A stretch of 64,000 nucleotides of DNA from Pseudoselenomonas ruminantium (GCA_015058655.1 SVBX01000006.1:62001-126000), one strand, 5' to 3'; numbered from the stretch's first letter, positions 1 to 9,614 are shown. Program-made: numbers and translations. The notes: generated by a model not told the origin, from the letters alone.

Positions 1-954
1 TGCAACTTCTGTGCCATTATCTCCCATGAGGGTCGAGTGATACAGCGGCGCAGCCAGGAGTCAATCCTGAGGGAAGCGGAAATACTCACCAAGCTGCCTG
101 GGTTCAAGGGCTATATCCACGATGTAGGCGGTCCCACTGCCAATTTCCGCCAGCCCTCCTGCCAGAAGCAGCTGCAGCACGGTACTTGCCGGGGCAAGGA
201 TTGCCTTTCCCCTGTGCCTTGCAGGAATCTGGAGGCTGACCATGGGGATTATCTGGAGCTTCTGCGCAAGCTCAGAGCCATACCAGGGGTGAAGAAAGTT
301 TTTGTTCGTTCAGGTTTGCGTTTTGACTATATCATGCAGGCCAAGGACGGCATGAAGTTCCTGGAGGAGCTTTGCAAATACCATGTCAGCGGACAGCTGA
401 AGATTGCCCCTGAGCACATCACAGACAGGGTGACATGGGTCATGGGCAAGTCAAATAAAAAGGTCTATGTGGACTTTGTGCGGAAGTTTGAAGCTGTCAA
501 CCAAAAACTGGGAAAAAAACAGTATCTGGTGCCATATTTCATGTCCAGCCACCCTGGCTCAACCCTCACGGATGCGGTAGAACTGGCAGAGTTCTTGCAT
601 GAGATGGGTTATCATCCCCAGCAGGTGCAGGATTTCATTCCTACGCCCGGGACTCTTTCCACCTGCATGTACTACACAGGGCTCCATCCCTTGACAGGGG
701 AGCAGATTTATACAGCCAAGAGCTATGAAGAAAAACATATGCAGCGTGCCCTGATGCAGTATTGGCTGCCGGGAAATTATGAGATTGTGTGCAAGGCATT
801 GAAGATTGTTCACAGGGAAGACTTAATAGGCTACGACAAGCATTGTCTGGTGCGCCCCCGTAAAAAACAGGGGAGCAGGGGAGATCTGAAGGACAGCAGG
901 CAGCCAAGGCAGAATAATCATCAAAACGCAAGGAAAAAGAAGGTGCATAAATGA
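1..954 (+). CDS. ygiQ: YgiQ family radical SAM protein (5' end outside window)
   Basis: The reading frame is already open at base 1, where it encodes CNFC, the last two cysteines of a radical SAM CxxxCxxC cluster, followed by the YgiQ pattern SHEGRVIQRRSQESI. Further family signatures are GGPTANF, a cysteine-rich stretch (C..C..C..C) before LEADH, and GVKKVFVRSGLRFDY. About 317 C-terminal residues are visible; full-length relatives have roughly 600-740, so about half is missing. The tail is basic and low in complexity (RKKQGSRGD, ending KKKVHK). The stop codon TGA overlaps the nrdR start as ATGA, so the two are translationally coupled. YgiQ proteins are predicted 4Fe-4S/SAM enzymes whose reaction is not established. 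Confidence 0.9.
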   Translation, partial: CNFCAIISHEGRVIQRRSQESILREAEILTKLPGFKGYIHDVGGPTANFRQPSCQKQLQHGTCRGKDCLSPVPCRNLEADHGDYLELLRKLRAIPGVKKVFVRSGLRFDYIMQAKDGMKFLEELCKYHVSGQLKIAPEHITDRVTWVMGKSNKKVYVDFVRKFEAVNQKLGKKQYLVPYFMSSHPGSTLTDAVELAEFLHEMGYHPQQVQDFIPTPGTLSTCMYYTGLHPLTGEQIYTAKSYEEKHMQRALMQYWLPGNYEIVCKALKIVHREDLIGYDKHCLVRPRKKQGSRGDLKDSRQPRQNNHQNARKKKVHK

Positions 955-1442
955 AGTGTCCATATTGCAAGCAGGCTGACAGCCGGGTTATCGACAGCCG
1001 TGCGGCAGACGATGGTGCTACTATACGCCGCCGCCGGGAGTGCAACGGCTGTCACAAGCGCTTCACCACCTATGAGGTGGTGGAGAAAGTGCCTCTGATG
1101 GTGGTAAAGCACGATGGCCGCCGGGAGGTATTTGACAGAAATAAGATTTTGAACGGTATTATCCGTTCCTGCGATAAGCGGGACATTTCCATGGAGCGCA
1201 TTATAAGCTTTGTGAACGATGTGGAGCGGGATATTCGCAATACTATGGTGCAGGAAGTGCCTTCCAAGAAAATTGGTGAGATGATTATGGAGCGGCTGAA
1301 AGATTTTGACGAGGTGGCTTATATCCGCTTTGCCTCTGTTTACCGCCGCTTTGCGGATATCACCAACTTCCTGGAGGAGCTGAAAGATTTGCAGGAGCGC
1401 AAGAACCGCCCTCTGGATATCAGATATCATGGGCAAGATTGA
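951..1442 (+). CDS. nrdR: Transcriptional repressor NrdR
   Basis: 163 residues, the normal NrdR length. The N-terminal zinc ribbon is complete (CPYC at residues 3-6 and CNGC at 31-34) and is followed by RFTTYE and an ATP-cone domain (VVKHDGRREVFDRNKI). NrdR senses ATP/dATP and represses ribonucleotide reductase genes by binding NrdR boxes. The ATG overlaps the ygiQ stop. No nrd genes lie nearby, so its targets are elsewhere. Confidence 0.96.
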   Translation: MKCPYCKQADSRVIDSRAADDGATIRRRRECNGCHKRFTTYEVVEKVPLMVVKHDGRREVFDRNKILNGIIRSCDKRDISMERIISFVNDVERDIRNTMVQEVPSKKIGEMIMERLKDFDEVAYIRFASVYRRFADITNFLEELKDLQERKNRPLDIRYHGQD

Positions 1443-1466
1443 AATGAGCAAGCGAGGTCAGAGAGT

Positions 1467-3191
1467 TTGGATTGGGCATTGAAAAAGGAATTGCAGCAGA
1501 TGCTGGCAGAGGAGCAGGGATATTATCGTTACCCCCCCGGAACAAGGACGAAGTTTGCTCTGGCTTATCCCAATTCCTATTTCCTGGGCATGTCTAATCT
1601 AGGACTGCACATTATCTATGAATTGCTGAATAAGCGGGGGGATACTGCTTGCGAGCGGGTATTTTTGCCGGAGCGCAAGAAAATCCAGCAGTATGAGAAC
1701 ACTCGTACTCCCCTCATGAGTGTGGAATCTCAGCTGCCGTTGCTGGATTTTGAGATAATTGGCTTTGTGCTCTCCTTTGAAATGGATTATTTCAATCTGG
1801 TAAAGATGGTGGAATTGGGAAAGGTAAAGCTGCGCTCTGAGGAACGGGGGGATAAGGATCCGCTGGTGATTGCAGGTGGCCCATGTGCTACTTTCAATCC
1901 CGAACCGCTTTCTCAAGTGGTGGATGCCTTCGTCATAGGCGAGGGCGAGGTCATCATGCCGGCTCTGATGGATGCCTATCATGGGGCTAAGGCAGAGGGA
2001 CTTGGCCGCAGGGAAATGCTGTTCAGACTTGCCCAGGTACCGGGGATTTATGTACCTTCTCTTTACGAGCATCGGTATGACGGAGAGGGCAGGCTGGTTG
2101 CCATTGAGCCACTGCAAGGGGCCCCGGAGAAGGTTTCCCGCCAGTGGGTGCAGGACTTGGATGAGTTTCCTGCCCATACGGTGGTGGTGACGAACAATAC
2201 GGAGTTCAACTTCTATCTTATCGAGACTGCCAGAGGGTGCGGGCGGCATTGCCGCTTCTGCATGGCGGGATACTGCTTCAGACGCCCCCGCAACCGCTCT
2301 TTGGAGGTTATAAATGCAGAAGTGCAGGAGGCGCTTAAGTACCGCAAGCGCATTGGCCTCATGGGGGCGGCCATCTCCGACTACCCGGAGATAGACGAGC
2401 TTTGCCGGGACATACTGGGAGAGGGACTGTCTATGTCAGTTGCCTCCTTTCGGGCTGACTCTGTCACGGAGGAACTGGTGGCTTCACTGGCAAAGAGCGG
2501 TCTCAAGACCTTGACCATAGCCCCTGAGGCAGGCAGCGTCAGTATGCGGGCGGTGATCAACAAGGGGATTGAGGAGAAGCATATCTTCAATACCGTAGAG
2601 CTGGGGCTGAAAGCAGGCATCAAGAATTTCAAGCTTTACATCATGGTAGGGCTGCCTTTTGAGGAAGATGATGATATCGAGGCCATCGTCGATTTGGCCG
2701 GCCGTGTCAAGGACTATATGGATGAGCTAGGCAGCAAGGGTACTTTGACTCTGAGCGTCAATCCCTTTATACCCAAGCCCTTCACGCCCTTCCAATGGGA
2801 GCCTATGGCAGAGAAGAAGGATGTTGAGCAAAAGCTGAAATATCTTGAGAAATCGCTGAGGAGCCGCAAGCACATTGAAGTCAATGTGGAATCTCCCAAG
2901 GAAGCCTATGTGCAGGGCTTGCTGGCTCGGGGGGGCAGGCCAATGGGAGAAGTACTTCTGAAGGCTTGCGAAATGGGCGGCAGCAAGGCTTTCAAGCGAG
3001 CCATGAAGGAATTTGGTCTGGATGATGATGACGAACTTTACCGTCAGAGGGAAGAAGCGGAGATTTTTCCCTGGGAAAGACTGGATATGGGGTTTCGCAA
3101 GGAATACCTTTACGCAGAATTGAAGCGAGCTGAAAATTTGCAACCTACGCTCCCTTGCTTTGACAATTGCCACCGTTGCGGTGTATGCTGA
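1467..3191 (+). CDS. B12-binding-type radical SAM protein, TIGR03960 family
   Basis: 574 residues. The N-terminal part resembles a cobalamin-binding-like fold (AYPNSYFLGMSNLG, then AGGPCATFNPEPL). The radical SAM cluster is RGCGRHCRFC, with cysteines 258, 262 and 265. The protein ends in a cysteine cluster, CFDNCHRCGVC, typical of TIGR03960 proteins. The start is TTG, about 8 bases after a GAGGT ribosome site; the nearer ATG at 1444 is in another frame. In many Bacillota this gene sits next to a DUF2344 partner and RNase E/G before rplU, but here pgeF follows after 50 bases. The reaction is unknown. Confidence 0.85.
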   Translation: MDWALKKELQQMLAEEQGYYRYPPGTRTKFALAYPNSYFLGMSNLGLHIIYELLNKRGDTACERVFLPERKKIQQYENTRTPLMSVESQLPLLDFEIIGFVLSFEMDYFNLVKMVELGKVKLRSEERGDKDPLVIAGGPCATFNPEPLSQVVDAFVIGEGEVIMPALMDAYHGAKAEGLGRREMLFRLAQVPGIYVPSLYEHRYDGEGRLVAIEPLQGAPEKVSRQWVQDLDEFPAHTVVVTNNTEFNFYLIETARGCGRHCRFCMAGYCFRRPRNRSLEVINAEVQEALKYRKRIGLMGAAISDYPEIDELCRDILGEGLSMSVASFRADSVTEELVASLAKSGLKTLTIAPEAGSVSMRAVINKGIEEKHIFNTVELGLKAGIKNFKLYIMVGLPFEEDDDIEAIVDLAGRVKDYMDELGSKGTLTLSVNPFIPKPFTPFQWEPMAEKKDVEQKLKYLEKSLRSRKHIEVNVESPKEAYVQGLLARGGRPMGEVLLKACEMGGSKAFKRAMKEFGLDDDDELYRQREEAEIFPWERLDMGFRKEYLYAELKRAENLQPTLPCFDNCHRCGVC

Positions 3192-3241
3192 GTATATTGC
3201 TATATTTTTATTGAATATACCTGGAAAAAGGATGTGCTGCT

Positions 3242-4063
3242 ATGAGCTTTGTCCTGGAACATTTGCAAAATAATCTATGGAGCGGAAAATTCACCCATTT
3301 TCCCACAGACATAATGGTGCATGGTATCTCTGCCCGCTTGGGCGGTGTCAGCAGTAAGCCCTATGATGCCCTCAATATGGGACTTCATGTGGGAGATGAC
3401 AAAGAAGCGGTGCTGGAAAATCGCAGGCGCTATCTGAATGCCTTGGAAATCAAGGCAGAAGATGTGTGCAGTCCCCAGCAGGTGCATGGCACGAAGGTGC
3501 TCAGAGTGACTGTGGGGGACAGGGGCAAGGGTGCCCTTGACTACGAAAGCGCCATTGCCGAAACAGATGCTCTGATTACCAATGCTCTTGGTGTCCCGCT
3601 GATGCTTTGTTTTGCCGACTGCGTGCCTTTGCTTTTTCTTGACCCTGAAAAGGGTGCTATCGGCCTGGCTCATGCAGGCTGGAAGGGGACTGTGGCCCGC
3701 ATTGGTGTAAAAACCGTGGAAGCCATGGCCAAAAACTTCGGTACAGACCCAGGCAAACTGCTGGTAGGCATTGGGCCTTCCATAGGTGTAGAATGCTTCG
3801 ATATTGGTGAGGAAGTTGCTCGGAAATTCCGGGAGGCTTTCCCTGCTTATCATGATAAGATACTCTCCCGTCAGGAGGGCAAAGACCACGCCGACCTTTG
3901 GGCAGCCAACCGGCTACAACTGATAGAAGCCGGAGTGGCGGCAGAGAATGTCCAGTGCGCTGATACCTGCACCAGCTGCCAGCACAAGTGGTATTTCTCC
4001 TATCGTGCAGATGGTGGTGAGACCGGGCGCTTGGCAGCAGTGATGATGCTGAAGAAATACTGA
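3242..4063 (+). CDS. pgeF: Purine nucleoside phosphorylase-like protein PgeF (YfiH/LACC1 family)
   Basis: 273 residues with the three metal/active-site positions of the family: His82 in QQVHGTK, Cys127 in ADCVPLLF and His144 in AHAGWKG. A CTSC motif lies near the C terminus. Family members act on purine nucleosides (phosphorylase or deaminase activity) and were earlier called multicopper oxidases or laccases; PgeF has also been linked to peptidoglycan fidelity. The ATG follows an AAAAGGA site. The gene precedes yggS and sepF, the classic ylm/dcw-flanking order of Bacillota. Confidence 0.93.
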   Translation: MSFVLEHLQNNLWSGKFTHFPTDIMVHGISARLGGVSSKPYDALNMGLHVGDDKEAVLENRRRYLNALEIKAEDVCSPQQVHGTKVLRVTVGDRGKGALDYESAIAETDALITNALGVPLMLCFADCVPLLFLDPEKGAIGLAHAGWKGTVARIGVKTVEAMAKNFGTDPGKLLVGIGPSIGVECFDIGEEVARKFREAFPAYHDKILSRQEGKDHADLWAANRLQLIEAGVAAENVQCADTCTSCQHKWYFSYRADGGETGRLAAVMMLKKY

Positions 4064-4076
4064 GGGGGAACCTGGC

Positions 4077-4769
4077 TTGATAAAGGAAAACTATCAAAGG
4101 GTCCTGGCAGCTATTGACGAAGCCAGGTCAAGGCGGACAGTGGTTCCCAAAGAACTGCCCGTAAAGCTCATAGCAGTTACCAAGAACCATGATGTGGCAG
4201 CCATGCGGGAGGCTATAGATGCTGGGGCTTCTGATATCGGGGAAAACCGCATTCAGGAAGCGAAGGCCAAGTTTGAGATGCTTGACAGGCAGGTTACCCG
4301 CCACTTGATAGGTCATCTTCAGACCAACAAGGCAAGACAGGCAGTGAAGTATTTTGACTTGATTCATTCTGTGGACAGCTTGCATTTGGCTGAAGCCTTG
4401 GAGAAGGAAGCGGAAAAACAGGGCAAGCTGCAAGATATTCTCCTGCAGGTGAACCTGGCCAGGGAAGAAAGCAAGTCAGGCTTGGAAAAAGAGCAATTGT
4501 TGGAGGTTTTCAAGCAGGTAGATGCGTTCTTGCATCTGCGCATCAGAGGGCTTATGTGCATGGCGCCCAACTATGAGGATGTGGAGATGTGCCGGCCGCT
4601 TTTTCGGGAAATGCATGGAATTTACCAGCAGGTAAAGGGGATGCCCTGGCACAGGGCTAAGGTTGAGTATTTGTCCATGGGCATGTCCCATGATTATGAA
4701 ATAGCTGTGGAGGAAGGGGCCAACATCGTACGCGTTGGTACAGCCATCTTCGGGCTACGGCAATACTAG
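4077..4769 (+). CDS. yggS: PLP homeostasis protein YggS/YlmE (PLPBP)
   Basis: 230 residues, a single-domain fold-type III PLP-binding protein. Lys36 in AVTKNHD is the expected PLP lysine. Other signatures are GENRIQEAK, HLIGHLQTNK, RGLMCMAP, LSMGMSHDYEIAVEEG and VRVGTAIFG. PLPBP proteins buffer pyridoxal phosphate and affect amino-acid pools; no enzyme activity is established. The start is TTG, 7-8 bases after GAGGGGGA, which overlaps the pgeF stop region. The gene is in one transcription run with pgeF, sepF and proC. Confidence 0.95.
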   Translation: MIKENYQRVLAAIDEARSRRTVVPKELPVKLIAVTKNHDVAAMREAIDAGASDIGENRIQEAKAKFEMLDRQVTRHLIGHLQTNKARQAVKYFDLIHSVDSLHLAEALEKEAEKQGKLQDILLQVNLAREESKSGLEKEQLLEVFKQVDAFLHLRIRGLMCMAPNYEDVEMCRPLFREMHGIYQQVKGMPWHRAKVEYLSMGMSHDYEIAVEEGANIVRVGTAIFGLRQY

Positions 4770-4782
4770 GGGAGTGAAGGAT

Positions 4783-5280
4783 ATGAATATCTTTGACAAA
4801 GTTTGTGGAAAAATGGGACTTATGGACCCGGAAGATGAAAAGGAAGAGCTGGAGGAATACTTCGAGGAAGATGAGAAGAAGCCCAGCTTTATGAAAGCGG
4901 ATGAGGGAAGCAAGATGGATCAGCATAATGAAGGCAATAGCAATGTAGTGGATTTCCACAGCGCTGCTTCTGCCAGAGAAAGTGCAGCGGCAGCTATCAA
5001 AGTGAAGGTGGTCGTCATAGAGCCAAAGTCCTTTGACGATGCACAGCAGGTGGCCAACAACCTCAGAGAGAAGAAACCTGTGGTCATAAATTTCGAGCAT
5101 ACTGAAGGGGAGGCTGCCAAGCGCATCATTGACTTCATCAGTGGTACTACTTACGCCTTGAATGGCGAGATCAAGAAGGTGGGGCACAATGTCTTCCTAT
5201 GCGCTCCCAGCAATGTAAATGTTAGCTATACAGAAGAGGAAAAGAAGGTATCTGCTGAGATGCCCTGGCTGAAGAAATAA
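4783..5280 (+). CDS. sepF: Cell division protein SepF (copy 1)
   Basis: 165 residues from the ATG at 4783, which follows GAGTGAAGG. The frame stays open further upstream into yggS, but this start gives the expected N-terminal amphipathic helix (MNIFDKVCGKMG). An acidic linker follows, then the SepF core: VVVIEPKSFDDAQQVANNL, VVINFEHTEG, IIDFISGTTYAL and VFLCAPSNVNV. SepF polymerises into rings, binds FtsZ and tethers it to the membrane. The neighbours yggS, proC, ylmH and divIVA are the standard context. A diverged second copy lies at 60153-60698. Confidence 0.95.
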   Translation: MNIFDKVCGKMGLMDPEDEKEELEEYFEEDEKKPSFMKADEGSKMDQHNEGNSNVVDFHSAASARESAAAAIKVKVVVIEPKSFDDAQQVANNLREKKPVVINFEHTEGEAAKRIIDFISGTTYALNGEIKKVGHNVFLCAPSNVNVSYTEEEKKVSAEMPWLKK

Positions 5281-5292
5281 GGGGCGATGGAG

Positions 5293-6102
5293 ATGCTGGA
5301 AAATGTGAAGCTTGGCTTTATTGGCGGCGGTGCCATGGCAGAGGCCATCACTGCGGGTTTGGTCGGAAATAATGTCATTCCAGGGAGCAATATCTTTATT
5401 TCTGACCACAAAGCTGACCGCTGTGAGGAACTTGCTGAAAAATACGGAGTTCAGGCTAAGGTGGGGGCTGATTTTCTGCCTAAGGTGGATTTTTTGATAC
5501 TAGCGGTAAAACCTCAGGCTGCCAGCAAGGCCTTGGCGGAAATCAAAGGTGAGCTGACCAGGGAGACAGTGCTTGTTTCTATTGTAGCAGGTTTGACGCT
5601 TGAATCCCTGCAGGATTCTTTGGGTGAGCGTCCCCTGGTGAGGGTCATGCCCAATACACCGCTGGCCGTAGGGGCAGGGATGACAGCCTTTGCTGTGAAC
5701 GATTCAGTAGATGAATCTGCCCGCGCCGCTGTGCAGGAAATTTTTTCTTCCAGTGGTGAAACTGTGCAGGTGAAGGAAGAACAGCTTGACGCAGTGACAG
5801 GGCTTTCCGGTAGCGGGCCTGCCTATGGCTTCCTGGTAATCGATGCATTGGCAGATGGAGGGGTGGCAGCAGGGCTCAAGAGGGCAGATGCCATCAAGCT
5901 GGCAGCTCAAACCATGCTAGGAGCAGCTCAGATGGTGCTGAAGACCGGCAATCATCCAGATGTGCTCAGGGATCAGGTTACCAGCCCTGCTGGTACTACC
6001 ATCGAAGGAGTAAGAGTTCTGGAAAAGAATGGCCTGAGGAGCAGCCTTATTGAGGCTGTTGTCGCTGCTGCGGAAAAATCCAGGTCCTTAGGCAAGAAGT
6101 GA
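5293..6102 (+). CDS. proC: Pyrroline-5-carboxylate reductase
   Basis: About 269 residues. It has the N-terminal Rossmann motif GFIGGGAMAEAI, then AVKPQ, VRVMPNTP and the C-terminal substrate/dimer region LSGSGPAYGF and SPAGTTIEGV. It catalyses the last step of proline synthesis, NAD(P)H-dependent reduction of pyrroline-5-carboxylate. Two in-frame ATGs occur, at 5287 and 5293. The second is 8 bases from AGGGG and is preferred; the first would leave almost no spacing. Confidence 0.96.
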   Translation: MLENVKLGFIGGGAMAEAITAGLVGNNVIPGSNIFISDHKADRCEELAEKYGVQAKVGADFLPKVDFLILAVKPQAASKALAEIKGELTRETVLVSIVAGLTLESLQDSLGERPLVRVMPNTPLAVGAGMTAFAVNDSVDESARAAVQEIFSSSGETVQVKEEQLDAVTGLSGSGPAYGFLVIDALADGGVAAGLKRADAIKLAAQTMLGAAQMVLKTGNHPDVLRDQVTSPAGTTIEGVRVLEKNGLRSSLIEAVVAAAEKSRSLGKK

Positions 6103-6125
6103 AAGCACTGCGGTAGGTTTTGATT

Positions 6126-6926
6126 ATGGCAAAGAATACAGAACAAAAGGAAAAACTCATACGCTTCTACAAGGGGACTGAGGGAGAAGAAGTTGCCGTG
6201 AAGCTGGTTGATATGGCAGAGCAGGTGCAACGCAGCCAGAAGTTCCGTCTCAGCGGTTTTCTTGATCCCTTTGGACAGGAGATTGCCGAGACGGTGGCAG
6301 TCAATTATGCTAATCTCAAAGTGGATTTCGAAGGCGGCTATCAGGGTGCGGAACGCTGTCGGGCAATCTTTGTCCATGAAGACTTCCCTGGTACTCCTGG
6401 CGGCTTTGATATTGACTGTGTAGAGGCTGGATGGAATGGGCAGTTTGCCAGGCTTTCTCATAGAGATGTATTGGGAGCGCTTATGAGTCTTGGCATTGAG
6501 CGGGACAGATTCGGAGATTTGCTGGTGTCCAGTGATACGGTCAAGATTGTCTGTGACAGCAAGATAGCAGAATATCTGATGCAGGAACTTACGCAGATTG
6601 GCCCTGTGGGGGTGGAGTGCAAGCAGGCTTCCCTCGATACCATTGTCCCCAAGGAGGAGCGGTGCAAGGAAATCAGCGCCACTGTGGCTTCCCTCAGAGT
6701 CGATGCAGTAGCTGCTTCCGGCTTCGGCTTTTCCCGCAGCCGGGCAGCCTCAGATATTGCAGCTGACAAGATGAAGATAAACTGGCAACCAGTGAAAAAT
6801 GCCTCCCAGATTGTGAAAGAGGGGGATGTGCTCTCCATGCGGGGCAGGGGGCGGCTGGAAATAGCTGAAATCCGTGGCACTACGAAAAAAGGGCGCATTG
6901 CCCTAACTTTGAAACGATATTTTTGA
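6126..6926 (+). CDS. ylmH: YlmH-like RNA-binding protein, S4 domain
   Basis: 266 residues. An N-terminal YlmH-type domain (FLDPFGQEIAE, VDFEGGY) is followed by a C-terminal S4 RNA-binding fold from about residue 190 (VDAVAASGFGFSRSRA, KNASQIVKEGDVLSMRGRGR). YlmH-type proteins bind ribosomal/tRNA structures and have been linked to translation rescue and division. The ATG at 6126 is spaced about 8 bases from GTAGG; an in-frame TTG at 6120 is too close. It lies between proC and divIVA as in other Bacillota. Confidence 0.9.
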   Translation: MAKNTEQKEKLIRFYKGTEGEEVAVKLVDMAEQVQRSQKFRLSGFLDPFGQEIAETVAVNYANLKVDFEGGYQGAERCRAIFVHEDFPGTPGGFDIDCVEAGWNGQFARLSHRDVLGALMSLGIERDRFGDLLVSSDTVKIVCDSKIAEYLMQELTQIGPVGVECKQASLDTIVPKEERCKEISATVASLRVDAVAASGFGFSRSRAASDIAADKMKINWQPVKNASQIVKEGDVLSMRGRGRLEIAEIRGTTKKGRIALTLKRYF

Positions 6927-6952
6927 TCCTGATTTGATTGTGATAGGAGATA

Positions 6953-7597
6953 ATGATTTTGCTTACACCAATGGATATACACAACAAGGAATTCAAGCGC
7001 AGTTTCCGTGGCTACAATGAGGATGAAATCGATGAGTTTTTGGATCAAGTGGTAAATGACTATGAAAAACTCTTCCGGGATAATGACAAGCTGAAAGAGG
7101 AAGTGGCTCGCCTTCAGAAAGATGCGGAAAGCTACAAGGAAAGAGAAAAGAGCATTAACGATACCCTGCTGCTGGCCCAAAAGACTGCCCAGGAGGTTAC
7201 GGACAACGCCAGGCAGACTGCAGCGGATATGAAAGAAAATGCTGCCAAGGAATGCGAGAATATGCGCAATGAGGCGTCTGTGGAAGCTAAGAAGCAGATT
7301 GAAGAGGCGGCTAATAAAGTGCGGGCTATTGTGGCAGAGTATGACAGATTGGTGCGGGATAAAAACAAGTTCCTGCGCAAGGTGAAGCTGACCATGGAAT
7401 CCGAGCTGGCTGTGTTGAATCAAACCTTGACAGAGCTTCCTAACCCTGAGGCTGAGTCGAAAAAGGATCCGAGAACGGTCGAGGTGACTCCTCAGGAGCG
7501 TGAATCTCTTGGACAGGTTTCCAGCGAAGAAGAACCAAAGATTGATTCCCAGACGGATAATAAGGCAGAGAATCAGGAAGAAAACCAGGGGGCCTGA
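6953..7597 (+). CDS. divIVA: Cell division/polarity protein DivIVA
   Basis: 214 residues. The conserved N-terminal membrane-binding segment reads LTPMDIHNKEFKRSFRGY, followed by EDEIDEFLDQVVNDYEKL. A long coiled coil continues to about residue 165, and the tail is acidic and disordered (SSEEEPKIDSQTDNKAEN). DivIVA recognises curved membrane and recruits division or pole proteins. The ATG sits behind TAGGAGA. It follows ylmH and precedes lspA in the same run. Confidence 0.95.
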   Translation: MILLTPMDIHNKEFKRSFRGYNEDEIDEFLDQVVNDYEKLFRDNDKLKEEVARLQKDAESYKEREKSINDTLLLAQKTAQEVTDNARQTAADMKENAAKECENMRNEASVEAKKQIEEAANKVRAIVAEYDRLVRDKNKFLRKVKLTMESELAVLNQTLTELPNPEAESKKDPRTVEVTPQERESLGQVSSEEEPKIDSQTDNKAENQEENQGA

Positions 7598-7602
7598 CCT
7601 AA

Positions 7603-8052
7603 GTGGCGGCAACATTTTTGTTTTTCGGCATATTGGTGCTGGACCAGCTGGTGAAAGGGCTTATTCAGATAAGCTACCTGCCAGGTGAGTCCACTCCGCT
7701 TATTGACGGAGTATTCCATATTACTTATGTGCTGAATCCTGGGGCGGCTTTTGGTTTGCTGGAAAATCAGACTTGGTTTTTCATATTGGCGGCTGTAGTT
7801 ATCATTTTGGCTTTCATTCGCTTTTATCCCCAACTTAGGCGTGAATGTGGTTTCCTGCACTATGGATGCGTGGCCATGGTGGCAGGGGCAGTGGGAAATC
7901 TCATTGACCGCATAAAGACAGGGTTAGTGGTGGATTTTTTGGATTTTCGCATCTGGCCCGTCTTCAATCTGGCGGATATTGCCATCGTGCTGGGGGCAGC
8001 CAGTATGGTTTATGCCATCCTTTTCAAGATTCGGGAGGATGATGAGAGCTGA
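7603..8052 (+). CDS. lspA: Lipoprotein signal peptidase (signal peptidase II)
   Basis: 149 residues with four predicted membrane helices. The aspartyl-protease pair is present: Asp102 in GNLIDRI and Asp125 in FNLADIAI. LNPGAAFGLL is the usual conserved loop. The enzyme removes signal peptides from diacylglyceryl-modified prolipoproteins, such as the solute-binding lipoprotein encoded at 23043-24596. The start is GTG, about 10 bases after AGGGGG. The stop overlaps the next ATG as TGATG. Confidence 0.96.
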   Translation: MAATFLFFGILVLDQLVKGLIQISYLPGESTPLIDGVFHITYVLNPGAAFGLLENQTWFFILAAVVIILAFIRFYPQLRRECGFLHYGCVAMVAGAVGNLIDRIKTGLVVDFLDFRIWPVFNLADIAIVLGAASMVYAILFKIREDDES

Positions 8053-8966
8053 TGTCAGAAAAAATTTTTTATGTGGCAGATAGGGATGAAGAAAGGCTGG
8101 ATGTATTCCTGGTGAGGCAGCAGCCGGAACTTTCCCGTGCTCATGTGCAGAAGCTTATTGCTTCCGGGGATGTGGTAGCAGCTGGAAAGATCAGAAAAGC
8201 CAATTTCAAGTTGAAGGCGGGGATGCAGGTAGCATTTGTCCTGCCTGAAGCAGAACCTATCGAGGTGAAGCCGGAAGATATTCCCTTGGATATCCTTTAT
8301 GAGGATGGAGATATCATTGTCATCAACAAGGCCAGAGGAATGGTGGTGCATCCTGCTGCAGGCGTGAACAGCGGCACTTTGGTAAATGCCCTGCTATTTC
8401 ACTGCCATGACCTTTCCGGCATCAATGGGGAAATTCGTCCGGGAATTGTTCATCGTTTGGATAAGGACACCTCAGGCGTGATGGTAGCGGCCAAGAATGA
8501 TAAGGCCCATCTGAATCTTGCAGAGCAGATCAGCACAAAATCTGCCCAGCGCAGCTATCTGGCGATTGTGCATGGCAATATCAAAGAAGAAGCTGGCATT
8601 ATCCGCGGGGATATAGGCCGTCATCCGACTGACAGGAAGCGTATGGCCATTGTTCGGGAAAATGGCAAGCCGGCGGTAACTCACTTCAAGGTAATGGAGC
8701 GTTTTGGAGAGTATACTCTGGTGGAATGTCAGCTGGAAACAGGTCGCACTCATCAGATCAGGGTCCATATGACCAGCATTGGTCATCCACTGGTCAATGA
8801 TCCCAAATACGGCAGCCGCAAGACACCTTTCGGCATCAAGGGGCAGGCGCTGCACTCAAGGCAGCTGACCTTGCAGCATCCTGTCACAGGAGAACAGCTT
8901 ACATTTGAGGCACCTTTGCCAGAGGATATGGGAAAAATCCTTTCAGCGTTGAGAAACCGCAGATAA
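8052..8966 (+). CDS. rluD: RluA/RluD family 23S rRNA pseudouridine synthase
   Basis: 304 residues. An N-terminal S4 domain (RLDVFLVRQQPELSRAHVQKL) is followed by the RluA catalytic domain. The active-site motif is HRLDKDTSG, with catalytic Asp137. RTHQIRVHM and HPLVNDPKYG are further family signatures. It isomerises uridines in large-subunit rRNA. Coupling to lspA by TGATG is common in Bacillota, where the gene is often called ylyB. The exact target site cannot be told from sequence. Confidence 0.94.
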   Translation: MSEKIFYVADRDEERLDVFLVRQQPELSRAHVQKLIASGDVVAAGKIRKANFKLKAGMQVAFVLPEAEPIEVKPEDIPLDILYEDGDIIVINKARGMVVHPAAGVNSGTLVNALLFHCHDLSGINGEIRPGIVHRLDKDTSGVMVAAKNDKAHLNLAEQISTKSAQRSYLAIVHGNIKEEAGIIRGDIGRHPTDRKRMAIVRENGKPAVTHFKVMERFGEYTLVECQLETGRTHQIRVHMTSIGHPLVNDPKYGSRKTPFGIKGQALHSRQLTLQHPVTGEQLTFEAPLPEDMGKILSALRNRR

Positions 8967-8990
8967 TGACATATTGATACGGGGAAATGA

Positions 8991-9560
<570 letters not shown>

Positions 9561-9568
9561 AAAGATGC

Positions 9569-9604
9569 ACCCCCTAAAGAGTCTTTCCTTTTGGGGGTGT
9601 TTTG
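9569..9604 (+). terminator. Intrinsic terminator after pyrR
   Basis: A 12-base stem, CACCCCCTAAAG with CTTTTGGGGGTG (one mismatch), and an 8-base loop are followed by TTTT. It closes the plus-strand run that began before base 1. Confidence 0.85.
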
Positions 9605-9608
9605 CGTT

Positions 9609-9614
9609 ATAATC
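9609..9614 (+). promoter_or_regulatory. Possible -10 box for the pyrophosphatase gene
   Basis: A perfect TATAAT lies 65 bases before the ATG and just downstream of the pyrR terminator. No good -35 is seen 16-18 bases upstream, where the terminator stem lies, so support is limited. Confidence 0.35.

Noticed and set aside
6458..7615. 385-codon antisense frame over ylmH-divIVA
   Set aside because: Composition is Leu/Phe/Ser-rich from reversed coiled-coil codons; both sense genes are clear.
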